From Siphonodentalium dalli (lineage: Eukaryota; Mollusca; Scaphopoda; Gadilida; Siphonodentaliidae): a DNA stretch of 64,000 bases. The stretch is taken from positions 203,942,978 through 204,006,977 of the forward strand of contig CP136066.1 of the NCBI GenBank assembly GCA_032622095.1, read 5' to 3'. A program made the position numbers and the translations under genes. The notes below the pieces were generated by a model. The model was not told the origin of the DNA. It ran no database searches and was given only the letters and a program-made list of their open reading frames with translations. Position 1 is the first letter of the stretch; the number at the start of each line of letters is the position of its first letter. This document shows, piece by piece, positions 1 to 8,452 of the stretch.

Positions 1-38
1 ATGGCACACTACTTGAGCAAATGTGCACCTCAAAATCG

Positions 39-335
39 AAGGACAGAGAGAAGGCACGAGCTTACAGGGTCAAGGACAGAGAGAAGGCACAAGCTTACAG
101 GGTCAAGGACAGAGAGAAGGCACGAGCTTACAGGGTCAAGGACAGAGAGAAGGCACGAGCTTACAGGGTCAAGGACAGAGAGAAGGCACGAGCTTACAGG
201 GTCAAGGACAGAGAGAAGGCACAAGCTTACAGGGTCAAGGACAGAGAGAAGGCACAAGCTTACAGGGTCAAGGACAGAGAGAAGGCACGAGCTTACAGGG
301 TCAAGGACAGAGAGAAGGCACTAGCTTACAGGGTC
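39..335 (+). repeat. 33-bp minisatellite, 9 units, inside a family B MITE
   Basis: Nine head-to-tail 33-bp units differ only at a cac(g/a/t)agc position. Because 33 is a multiple of three and the unit has no stop in any forward frame, all three frames stay open; one reads as KDREKARAYRV repeats. The unit ends in gcttacagggtcaagg, and the sequence after the last unit (taaatattgttaggcca) continues as in the middle of family B elements at 13824-14069 and 35955-36102. I therefore read the array as an expansion within the MITE rather than as coding sequence. Confidence 0.85.
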
Positions 336-468
336 AAGGTAAATATTGTTAGGCCAATTCTCTATTCTCTTATATATGCAAGGGTCCCTATGAGAGACTC
401 ACATATATAAGAGAATGCATTGGTACAGGGTTTTTGCAAAATTTCCGGAAGCTCCAAGCATTGAAGGG
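336..468 (+). mobile_element. Right part of a family B TTAA MITE
   Basis: It contains one imperfect hairpin built from ctcttatatatgc arms (about 360-423) followed by the conserved tail ggtacagggtttttgcaaaa and the terminal ...ttgaaggg, then TTAA at 469-472. The left half is replaced by, or lies beyond, the 33-bp array at the window edge. Confidence 0.7.
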
Positions 469-647
469 TTAATAATGGAGTATTTGCATCTTCATCACTC
501 TTTGTAATGGGAGCTTCATGTTTCATGATGACATGATTTTCTATAAAGCAAACACCTCTCTAACTTATAAACAAAAAGGTCAGTCCGATGGGTGTTTGGC
601 TTGGAGATATTTTACTGTAATATTGAATATGTAATAAATAAAATCAC

Positions 648-1189
648 CTCATCAAAAACTTTCAAATCATAAGTGTTGTCGTCATCAGCAAAATAAAGCA
701 CGCCTGGCTTGTTCCTCGGAATATTGGCTCGAATCCAATCCAGACCAGCATTTCGTTGCAATACACCTCGCGGTTTCAACCAGTTGGGATCCTGTGAGTT
801 CATCTTAAACTCCTGGGGAGTTCGAGCATTAAGATGTGTGTAAGTAACACTGCATCGTAAAAGAAATCTCGACACCAAATCAGTCTTAACACTGGAGTCT
901 TCTATTATGATCCAGTGCAGATTTTTAACATGTAGGAATGTATAGCACAGTCTTGTGAGTTCGGCCTTTTGTTCTGCTCTGGCATACGTAGGAGTTATGA
1001 GATATATGATTGGGAGGTTTTTCACAAATGCATCCGTATTTGGCCGAATCACCTTCTGCTTCTCTATATCGGATGCTAGTTCACTGACTCGCTGCTTGAG
1101 CTCACCAACTTCTTTAGTCTTTTCATCGAGAGACTTTTTCAGAACTTTAATGAGAGAGGTAACCTCCTTGCCTGTATCGGGTGGACAGA
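648..1189 (-). CDS. B3GAT-family beta-1,3-glucuronosyltransferase, one internal exon (partial gene)
   Basis: This is an exon of a GT43 enzyme that transfers glucuronic acid from UDP-GlcA to galactose-terminated acceptors, such as the proteoglycan linker or HNK-1 precursors, in the Golgi. The exon begins after an acceptor tatcttgcag at 1190 and ends at GAG before a GT donor at 647-646. It is 542 nt: 2 nt plus 180 codons. In order it encodes a charged heptad-like stem (KEVTSLIKVLKKSLDEKTKE...), the GT43 start PIIYLITPTYARAEQKAEL, the segment NLHWIIIEDS, a YTHLN segment, RGVLQRNAGLDWIR, and the metal/UDP-binding motif YFADDDNTYDLKVFDE. The upstream cytoplasmic/membrane-anchor exon should lie at higher coordinates and the remaining catalytic exons left of the window; I found neither. 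Which B3GAT paralogue it is cannot be decided from this exon. The apparent extra N-terminal and C-terminal residues of the open frame are intron read-through. Confidence 0.93.
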
Positions 1190-1761
1190 CTGCAAGATAA
1201 ACAAGAGGTTGCACCGTCGGTGCTGGCATACCCCCCCCCCCCCCCCCCCAGTGTATTCAAACTGACAGTAAGGTGGAGCTATCTGCCCAGATGGAAATAA
1301 AAACCCAACATTTTCATATAAGCAAATATAAATAACCATAGAATGGAAAATATGAACAAAACGATTGAACACTCAATTGATTGTCCTCATAGTAGAGAAC
1401 ATCCATACCAAATTTCATTGATATACGCCAACCAGTGGTGGAAATACGTACAAAAAAACCAACACTTCCAAATAAAAAGATGTACAACTCTAGAACGGAA
1501 AACATAAAAAACGATTGAACAAGCAATTGATTGCTCTCATTGTAGTGAACAATATCTATATCAAATTTCATTGAGATTTGTCAACCGGTGGTGTAGATAT
1601 CTACACGGACAGACAAATAAACCAACATTTCAAGATAAACAAAGATGAATAACTCTAGAACAGAAAATCAGGAAAAAAAATAATTGAACACTCCACTAAA
1701 TACAATCATAGTAGTTAACATCCATACCAAATTTCATTCAGATCCGATAACTGATGTTTAA

Positions 1762-2153
1762 CCCTTTACCCAACAGAAGGGCCCTGTGCCAATGCATTCT
1801 CTTATATATGCGAGTCGACCATAGGTCGCCTCGCATATATAAGAGAATGCATTGGCTTAACACATTAAAAATTATAAAATTGTTAAAGAATGTAAGAAAA
1901 AATGGTAAAAAGTGTTAAAAAAAGATTTTTGTTAGGCCAATGCATTCTCTTATATATGCGAGGCGACCTATGGTCGACTCGCATATATAAGAGAATGCAT
2001 TGGCACAGGGCATAACTGTAACCATCACAATGTGGTCAAGGAGCCGGTTCCAATGATATCCATATTTGTATGGTTCTATTGAGACAGACCGAAGATATTT
2101 TAGGCTGTTGAAGCTTTATTTGGCCGGTTTTGGCCGGTTTGTTGGGTAAAGGG
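1762..2153 (+). mobile_element. Family A TTAA MITE with two mirror hairpins (copy A1)
   Basis: The element has ends CCCTTTACCCAACAG and ...TGTTGGGTAAAGGG and exact TTAA on both sides (1758-1761, 2154-2157). TTAA duplication with CCC ends is the hallmark of piggyBac-like elements. Hairpin 1 spans 1788-1856 (27-bp perfect arms) and hairpin 2 spans 1936-2004; hairpin 2 is the inverse complement of hairpin 1. They are separated by an A-rich linker of about 79 nt. To the right of hairpin 2 is a unique stretch ending in two ggccggttttggccggttt repeats. No transposase is encoded. Confidence 0.88.
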
Positions 2154-2235
2154 TTAAGATGTCCGCTCGGATTGATAAAAAAAAACAACATTTCCAGATA
2201 AACAGATGAATAACTCTAGACCGGAAAATACGATT

Positions 2236-2385
2236 GAACACTCCATTGAATGCCCTCATAGTAGTGAACACTCCATTGAATGCCCTCATAGTAGTGAACA
2301 CTCCATTGAATGCCCTCATAGTAGTGAACAATCCATTGAATGCCCTCATAGTAGTGAACAATCCATTGAATGCCCTCATAGTAGT
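2236..2385 (+). repeat. 30-bp tandem repeat, 5 units
   Basis: Five 30-bp units start with gaaca(c/a)tccattgaatgcc; the first three read acactcc and later ones acaatcc. A sixth begins at 2386 and diverges. The array is a local amplification inside the dispersed repeat that contains it. It leaves frames open on both strands, but I see no reason to call it coding. Confidence 0.85.
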
Positions 2386-2950
2386 GAACAATCCATACCA
2401 AATTTCATTCAGATCTGACAACCGTAGTTTGATATATTTGCCCGGATGGATGGACTGATGGCACAGATAGATAAATGTCCAGACGGACGGACAGATAAGG
2501 TCAATCCAGTATACCCCCCCCCCCCCCATTCTCTACAAGAGTGGGGGTATAAAAATATGTCAACGATAATACAATATGAAACTGACTGATAAAAGATGGT
2601 CTATCTCTTACAGGCCATTGTTACAACAACATTTATTTTATAAATCCTGATTTCAAAACTACAAATAGCCATTTTGTGAATAAAATTCAGAAAATAAAAC
2701 TGAAGATGGGGTATATTACTTGTCCACCTATATATTTAGGTATAATGAAGTTGTTTATAGCCATCATTTTTCAATTTGTTAATCGCAGTGTATTCGGCAA
2801 TACATAAATTCATTCATATGTTACCTTGAAGATTATCGGCAATACATAAATTCGTTCATATGCTATTACAGGTTCTATCTTATTACAGCTGAGTTGGTCA
2901 ACATCACATAGTTCTGGGTACTAAATTACCCTTCTTATTATTATTCTTAA

Positions 2951-3049
2951 AGGTACGGATGACCTGAGTTGTAGGTTGTAAATTAGTATTAAAAGTTACC
3001 AAATTATGAATTTCCGCATTAACAGCAATATCCATCGCAAAGGTCATCT
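2951..3049 (+). mobile_element. Short family E relative flanked by TTAA
   Basis: The left end AGGTACGGATGACCTG follows TTAA (2947-2950) and the right end aaggtcatct precedes TTAA (3050-3053). At 99 bp it resembles a shrunken copy of the family E element 170 bp downstream. Confidence 0.5.
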
Positions 3050-3224
3050 TTAAAATGGGTACCCAGCTTTGCCAAACAACCCAGGTTGATCAAACCTTGT
3101 CAGTACAAACTGTGACAAGTTCCTGTGAAAAATATGACTTTGTGTCACGCAAAATTAATAATATTGTTATAATCATGGATAAATTTCCAACATCACTGCA
3201 CACATCAAGAATTCAGTATATTAA

Positions 3225-3605
3225 AGGCACGGATGGCCTTCATGGTGGGTATTGTTGTTAAAATAGTCACTTTCGAATAAAACTGCCAAAACAGAAAGAA
3301 TATTAAAATATAGACAACACATTGTTCTTATACCAATCATAAATAATGTGTAAATAGTATGTTATTGTCAAGTTAATAGTATGCTTTGTTATGTAAACAA
3401 AAGCCAAAAATGTTACAGAACCTGGCTTTTGTTTACATAACAAAGTGTACAAACTTGACAATAACATACTATTTACATGATATTTATGATTGGTATAAGG
3501 ATAAAATATGTCTATATTTTAATATTCTTTCTGTTTATGGCAGTTTTGATGGGTGTGATTTAGTCTATGTTAACAGCATACCCACCGGGAAGGCCATCCG
3601 TGCCT
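3225..3605 (+). mobile_element. Family E foldback element, TTAA-flanked
   Basis: The ends are AGGCACGGATGGCC...GGC(C)ATCCGTGCCT with TTAA on each side (3221-3224, 3606-3609). The two halves are long inverted repeats of roughly 170 bp, including tttgttatgtaaacaaaagcc at 3396 and its complement near 3424. A small unpaired centre remains. Related copies are at 14286-15128 and 17527-18013. TTAA duplication fits piggyBac-like or Kolobok-type transposition; the ends do not decide which. Confidence 0.75.
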
Positions 3606-3609
3606 TTAA

Positions 3610-4111
3610 CACTGAAAGTGTGCGCAGATATCCTCAAAGCAGCAATCAACTGGCTCAGGCACTGATTGGTGGAATATATTTGCTAATATTTATTTGATTT
3701 GATACTTAATTCAGTATATTTTCATGGCAGAGAATAAGGCAATCATCACTGAAAGTTCTTACCGAAATTAATGATGAACCATATAGAGGCTGCTCCAATT
3801 ATCAGGAAATATAAGTTGATTAACTTCCGTGGTCTACATCTTAATGCCATTGTAATCCACGCCACCTGTGTGTGCCATTCCCAACATCAACAGCTGTAAT
3901 GATATAAATGCCTTCATAATGAGCTTTCAAGGCGAAATAATAAAAATTCTTCTAAAGAGCAAGTCATGCATGTATTCCATGCAAATTCACAAAATTAGAA
4001 TAGATATTGTGAAATGAAACTTTGAAATGATTTTACCAAACCGAGTGATTGACCAGCGATGCTGCTGCCTTGATAGGTTCTCAATCCTGGAAATTATGTG
4101 TCCGTCATTTA
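3610..4111. other. No gene recognised
   Basis: AT-rich sequence without a recognisable exon, RNA gene or repeat boundary. Confidence 0.5.
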
Positions 4112-4204
4112 CAGAATGAGGCCCTCCAGAAGGTGAATTTAGTAATGCTAACCCACACAGCAAAATCGCATCACAAAATTCACCCTGTGGGGACCTCATT
4201 CTGC
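4112..4204 (+). mobile_element. Family D palindromic core
   Basis: The inverted pair cagaatgaggccctccagaa / ggggacctcattctgc surrounds ggtgaatttagtaatgcta and its complement. The outer CAAGCCTTGAAATAG ends seen in complete copies are degraded here. A (GATT)n stretch follows at about 4250-4262. Confidence 0.7.
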
Positions 4205-4341
4205 TAAGGTCTCATCTTGTGGGATGTATCTATAGTCGCAAATTAATATTGATTGATTGATTGAGTTAATTCATCCGTTACATTGATGTAAAATATGAAA
4301 AAGATACAAGAAAGACTATTCAATATAGTAAATGTAATCAG

Positions 4342-4570
4342 GGATGTGGCAACAGGGGGGGGTTTGGTCAAAATTTTCAATAGTTCGAAAATTTCATGAC
4401 TGACACTACATTAGTTGGAAATTTTACACCACATATAGGTTTAAATTGTTCCCATTGTTTGATTTTCCAATCAGTTATTAGTGGGGGAATATGTTGTTTT
4501 ACACAATGCAATAGCTGCATATTTTTCTACTTTTGGTCAAAATGTTTGTCTGAAATGGCCATCTAAACAG
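4342..4570 (+). mobile_element. Fragment of the CAGGGATGTGG hAT family
   Basis: It starts CAGGGATGTGGCAACAGGGG. The following ttggaaattttacaccacat and gtttgattttcc match segments near 46149-46330 and 57597-57790. No right end is found. Confidence 0.5.
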
Positions 4571-4864
4571 TACGAATTGATCAAGGTCGATCGCACAGAA
4601 TACTTAAACTCTTCTATCCTCGAAACAATTCGTGATTGAAACCACCTAGAACAGGATTCTTATGCACTCTCTAATTTCACCAGAGGATGAAACAATGCCA
4701 AACATCATAGTCCCATCCCGTGTGCTCATACATCCGCTAGGATCCTGTACTGAACCAGATAGAGAAAGATTAATAATATTTGCTTAATATATGTGAAATT
4801 AGTTGTTGAAAAACCTGCTGAATTTTGTCTTGTCACTTTAATATTTGACATTTATATTTTGTTG

Positions 4865-4920
4865 TAGCACAGTTCCTGGACATAAAGTCCCAAAAATCAG
4901 GTTTCAATCAAATTTCTAAC
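4865..4920 (+). repeat. Half copy of the foldback at 7444
   Basis: The sequence gcacagttcctggacataaa and the following gtcccaaaaatcagg match the left arm at 7444-7490 with several differences. Another half copy in opposite orientation lies at about 7950-7991 (ccagtaactgtg). Confidence 0.55.
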
Positions 4921-5046
4921 CAGTATTAACAAGAGCGCTTGAGTCTTGATGATACCGGCATAGTCTCCAATAAAGAATCAGTTAATTAATTAATATTAAC
5001 TTTTTCCACCAAATAGCTATCTCTATAGTAGAGGTAATATATGGAG

Positions 5047-5204
5047 GATATCTAGTGTTTTTGAGTGGATACCGAAAAATATGTCATGAGTGATCGAGAC
5101 AAATGTTTATTTTCGCGAGAGGCTTGCCGCGAGCGAAAATAAACATTTGTTGCGGTCACGAATGACATATTTTTCGGTATCCACAACAAAAAACACTAGA
5201 TATT
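5047..5204 (+). repeat. Foldback element with nested hairpin
   Basis: The arms atatctagtgtttttgagtg... (5048) and ...acactagatatt (ends about 5203) enclose a second pair, gacaaatgtttattttcgcg against cgcgagcgaaaataaacatt, at about 5098-5148. No target duplication could be resolved. Confidence 0.7.
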
Positions 5205-5739
5205 CTTTTTATTATACGCATTTCCACAGAAATTCACCATTTACGACGTTAAATGATCTCACAATCGTCTTCAATCGATGCATCATTTTGAAGAGATCAG
5301 CTGCCTGTTCACGCAATGCTACGTCACCATCCGCAGAATATAAAAATGTAGTTCCCGTATTATTCCCTTTTTTTATTTCCCCCTATAATATGTCGAATGT
5401 CAACAGAAAATAGATTTTATTTATAACTGATATATCAGTGAATATAATATAAATTAGAATATCACAATGGGTTCTTTCACATTGTCCTTCTTCAACAGTA
5501 CAAACCGGAAAGAGTATTGGTACACGCAAGTGAATCGGTCGCACTCGCAAGCTAGTGTGAAAGTATATTCTTCTATATCCCCTTCTGGGTGATATCAATG
5601 TTTATCCAAACGCGTTTTTTTCTATAATTCACTGTTGAGCGTATAATAAATTTAATTCTTACATTCTAATCAAGGGAATTTCCAGTCAAACATGATGGGT
5701 GACAAACATGACATGCAGGAACATTGTGTGAAGAATTAT
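5205..5739. other. No gene recognised
   Basis: AT-rich sequence containing only short open frames without codon structure or a recognisable domain. Confidence 0.45.
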
Positions 5740-5985
5740 TTAAAGCTGATAATAAACGATCTTTATTGCTAATTATTAGAGCCTCTTTATGTCATTTGAG
5801 GACAACGGCACCTATCCCATGACATTTCCCATGTCATGTTACCACTGTGCACCAAGTTTCCCACATATTTTCTGGGCTGATAATAAACACTCTTTAATAT
5901 ATTAATAATGCAATTTATCAGTCCCTGTTTAAGTCATCTGAGGTCAAAGGCGCCTATCCCGTGACATTCCCCTGGTATTTGAGTA
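5740..5985 (+). repeat. Degenerate tandem repeat, two units of about 130 bp
   Basis: Two units share gctgataataaac(g/a)(a/c)tcttta, a gtcat(t/c)tgaggtca stretch and cctatccc(a/g)tgacattccc. A third diverged copy is at about 7170-7260, where aaacatgacatgcaggaa also recurs (compare 5705). Confidence 0.55.
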
Positions 5986-5992
5986 CCAATTG

Positions 5993-6830
5993 ATTGATTG
6001 ATCGAGTTTATTGGCCGATGCCTGGGATAGCACAGGAAAGGCTCATAGAAGTACATAACCTTATACCTTATGTTGTTAGTGGACACTGGCTTCTATAGAT
6101 GCCACTATATCCACCTCTGATTCTTCATCTTCTGTTTCTCCGAACTCTCCTGAATTTTAGTTTTTTGTTTGACTGATTGTATCAGGGTCTGTCAGCCTCA
6201 ACTCAGCCTTGAAATTAATTTAATTTCTTGGTCCTGCCAATGGTAATCAAGATTGTTTTTGAATGTGTTCATGTCTTCTGCATAGACCACTTTTTCTGTT
6301 AGATGATTCCATGGCTCCACCACTCTTAGGCTGAATGAGTATTTCCTCACATCCCTGTTTGCTCCTTCCAGAAATAATTTATAGTTATGTCCTCTGGTCA
6401 CTTCTGAGTTCGGTGCTTCTTCTTAATATGTCATTCACTTCCGGATCATAGGTGTTAAATATCTGGAAGCATTCTATCATATCTCCTCTTATTCTTCTGT
6501 AGTTAAGTGTTGGTATATTTAGCTTCTTTAGTCTTTCTTCATATGGTAGTTCTTTTAATTCTGGTATTAGTTTTGTGAATCTTTTTTGGACTTTCTTGAG
6601 CATTTCAATGTCTTTCTTTAAGTGTGGACTCCAAGCCGGTTGGGCATATTCTAGATGTGGTCTCACCAGACTTTTGTGTAGTTTCAACATTGTTTTGGTG
6701 TCCATGTGCGTAAATGCTCTGCGTATAGCTCCAGTGACTGCATTTGCTTTCTGTATTTTCTCATTCATGTGTTGGTCAAATTTCAGTTTGTTATCACTGT
6801 GGTCCCATCGGATGACTCAAATGATGATCA
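5993..6830 (-). pseudogene. 3' fragment of a non-LTR retrotransposon reverse transcriptase
   Basis: On the minus strand the frame at 6768-6385 encodes the thumb and C-terminal part typical of jockey/CR1-like LINE polymerases: KLHKSLVRPHLEYAQPAWSP, then KKDIEMLKKVQKRFTKLIP and LPYEERLKKLNIPTL. A frameshift near 6390-6400 passes to a second frame (6401-6198) with TRGHNYKLF, VRKYSFSLRVVEPWN and MNTFKNNLD. Only the C-terminal region is present, so this is a 5'-truncated dead copy, as usual for LINE insertions. Its 3' side ends at a short (AATC)n microsatellite on the minus strand around 5990-6005. Confidence 0.85.
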
Positions 6831-6839
6831 GGTAATTTT

Positions 6840-7155
6840 GCCATTTTACCTATGACTTCATCGATCCAATGGTGTGCCTAACACAGTGTCATCCCTGGAC
6901 ATAACCATAGAGGAGCAGAGGAACGAAATTCGCCCAGTACATGTTTTTCAAATTTTGTCTGAGATTGTTTTGCTTCTGGCCCAGGAATCGTTCTCAGAGC
7001 ACTGATCGTCGCATCAATGGTTGATTTGTGATGCCCATGGTAATGGGGATGCAGATGGCAACAGAGTCTGACCGATACTATGTCGAATTTGGACCCTTAA
7101 TGTCTCAAAGTTTAGCTGAGAGGTTGGCCTGCAAACCAACTGAGCTATCCACTCC
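6840..7155 (-). mobile_element. tRNA-derived SINE
   Basis: Read on the minus strand, the 5' end at 7155 is GGAGTGGATAGCTCAGTTGG, a tRNA acceptor/D-arm sequence with an A box (TAGCTCAGTTGG). After it come ccaacctctcagct and a degraded B-box-like ggtccaaattcgac, then an unrelated body down to about 6840. The body is not tRNA-like and the anticodon arm does not fold as a tRNA, so a SINE is more likely than a tRNA gene. It lies directly beside the LINE fragment in the same orientation. Confidence 0.62.
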
Positions 7156-7443
7156 TATATATATTCTAATAAGCTGATGAGGAATGCTCTTTATTGCTCA
7201 TATATGCCCTTATAAGTCATCTGTGGTCAAAAATGACAGGTAAAAAACATGACATGCAGGAAAATATTGTCACCGCTGATAACAATATACAGAAAGCCGG
7301 CAAACGGTGCGCGGAGTTTGTCTGGAATTTAATTTATGTCAGAGGCTGCAGAAACCACATTCTTCTTTAGAGAAGATAATGCACTATATCAGTAAAATAT
7401 TGCCTTATAAAAACCTTTGGAAAACGCGTTATATATCTCTAAT

Positions 7444-7570
7444 CACAGTTACTGGACATAAAGTCCCAAAAATAAGGTTTTAATCGAGTTTACTTCTTTA
7501 TAAGGATACCGATTTCTAAACTCGATTAAAACCTTATTTTTGGGACTTTATGTCGGACAGTAACTGTGCA
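7444..7570 (+). repeat. Foldback element, CACAGTTACTGGACAT ends
   Basis: The left arm cacagttactggacataaag and its continuation (to about 7492) are mirrored by a right arm ending gacagtaactgtg at 7568. The loop is about 25 nt. The arms are nearly perfect except for a small interruption near 7550. Confidence 0.75.
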
Positions 7571-7608
7571 CACAGACAAACACTTAACTTTTATATTCAA
7601 GTTGATCG

Positions 7609-7862
7609 ATATATGAGGCCCCCACCCCCCTTTTTCGTACGCCGTATTCCATGCCCTGTTATGAGGTACGCCGTATTCCGGCCCCTCTGTTAGGAGGTAT
7701 TCAGTATTCCAAAAATACCGGTATTCGTACGCCGACTTTCCCAAAAAATGAAGTTTTCATATATTTTAAATTTATGTATTCCATATGGCTGTTAACTGGT
7801 ATTCCAACCTCTTAGTTAAGTGGTATTCCGTATTCCATGTGGGGTGGGGGGCTCATATATGA
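7609..7862 (+). mobile_element. TIR element with ATATATGAGGCCCCCACC ends
   Basis: The left end atatatgaggcccccacccc is mirrored by ggggtggggggctcatatat at the right. The interior repeats a gtacgccgtattcc phrase several times in diverged form. No target duplication was resolved. Confidence 0.6.
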
Positions 7863-8162
7863 CATGGATAGTGATTCCCAGGACAGAGGACTGTGTCACA
7901 GTGTCAGTGTGTGTGATTCTGAAATCTGGTTGGAAATTCGAAACCTGATATTTTGCCATTTTTGGGAATTCATGTCCAGTAACTGTGTTTGTACAAACGG
8001 TATTATTTTATACCAGATTATTGAAATGAGTATAAACTATGAAATTGACAAAATCTCAATACCAGACCCAATAAAAGCAGACAGATTATTTTTCTCTGAT
8101 GACCGCCACGCGTTCGATGTAAATATGGAAATCCCCAACTTGACGTTTGGTATCTATTTATA

Positions 8163-8428
8163 GATTTTAGAATGTTCCATTTTCTATTACGATCACATTT
8201 TTATTAAAATGCGATATTTAAATTGTCAAATTGTCAACCTGTAATGATTTTTGCGTTCGAAATCAATGAATAGTTAGGTTTTGTATATAAGTTTCTGCCT
8301 TTTAACTAAATATTCTAATTTGTATCAAAAGCGAAGACACCCGCTGAAACTGTTATACCTGTACAAAAATAGGACTGCCCGACCGGCCAGTTTGTGACTC
8401 ATTTAGTTGACGGGAAAACCCCAAAATA
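8163..8428 (+). promoter_or_regulatory. ATXN3: ATXN3 upstream region / 5' UTR
   Basis: The stretch immediately upstream of the ATXN3 start holds no other gene. I see no convincing TATA box or initiator. The context aaaataATGG gives A at -3 and G at +4, a favourable Kozak setting. Confidence 0.4.
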
Positions 8429-8452
8429 ATGGAAGCAATTTTTCACGAAAAG
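8429..8452 (+). CDS. ATXN3: ATXN3 exon 1 (coding part)
   Basis: Encodes MEAIFHEK and ends at AAG before gtaaaa. The short first coding exon of eight residues matches the vertebrate gene structure, which is why I chose this start 3.4 kb upstream of exon 2. Confidence 0.93.

Larger units (their letters stand above)
1232..2560 (-). repeat. Dispersed mollusc-type repeat (poly-C / CCGTCCGT family), interrupted by a MITE
   Basis: Several related segments repeat the phrase 'ccataccaaatttcattgag' preceded by tgattgtcctcatagtagtgaacat, with poly-C runs near 1232-1250 and 2514-2527 and a tatacccc-type end around 2512-2555. The same family runs in the opposite orientation at about 25985-26330, where it carries cgtccgtcc. 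It is split by the TTAA element at 1762-2153. No coding capacity is seen; it could be the 3' part of a LINE or a SINE. Confidence 0.55.

Noticed and set aside
39-335. CRISPR-like array
   Set aside because: The 33-bp units are contiguous with no spacers, and the sequence is animal nuclear DNA.
4250-4265. (GATT)n as an independent LINE 3' end
   Set aside because: No polymerase sequence adjoins it; only a microsatellite can be supported.
7090-7155. tRNA gene on the minus strand
   Set aside because: The A box and 5' arm are good, but the anticodon arm and B box do not fold and the sequence runs into a non-tRNA body, so it is called a SINE.
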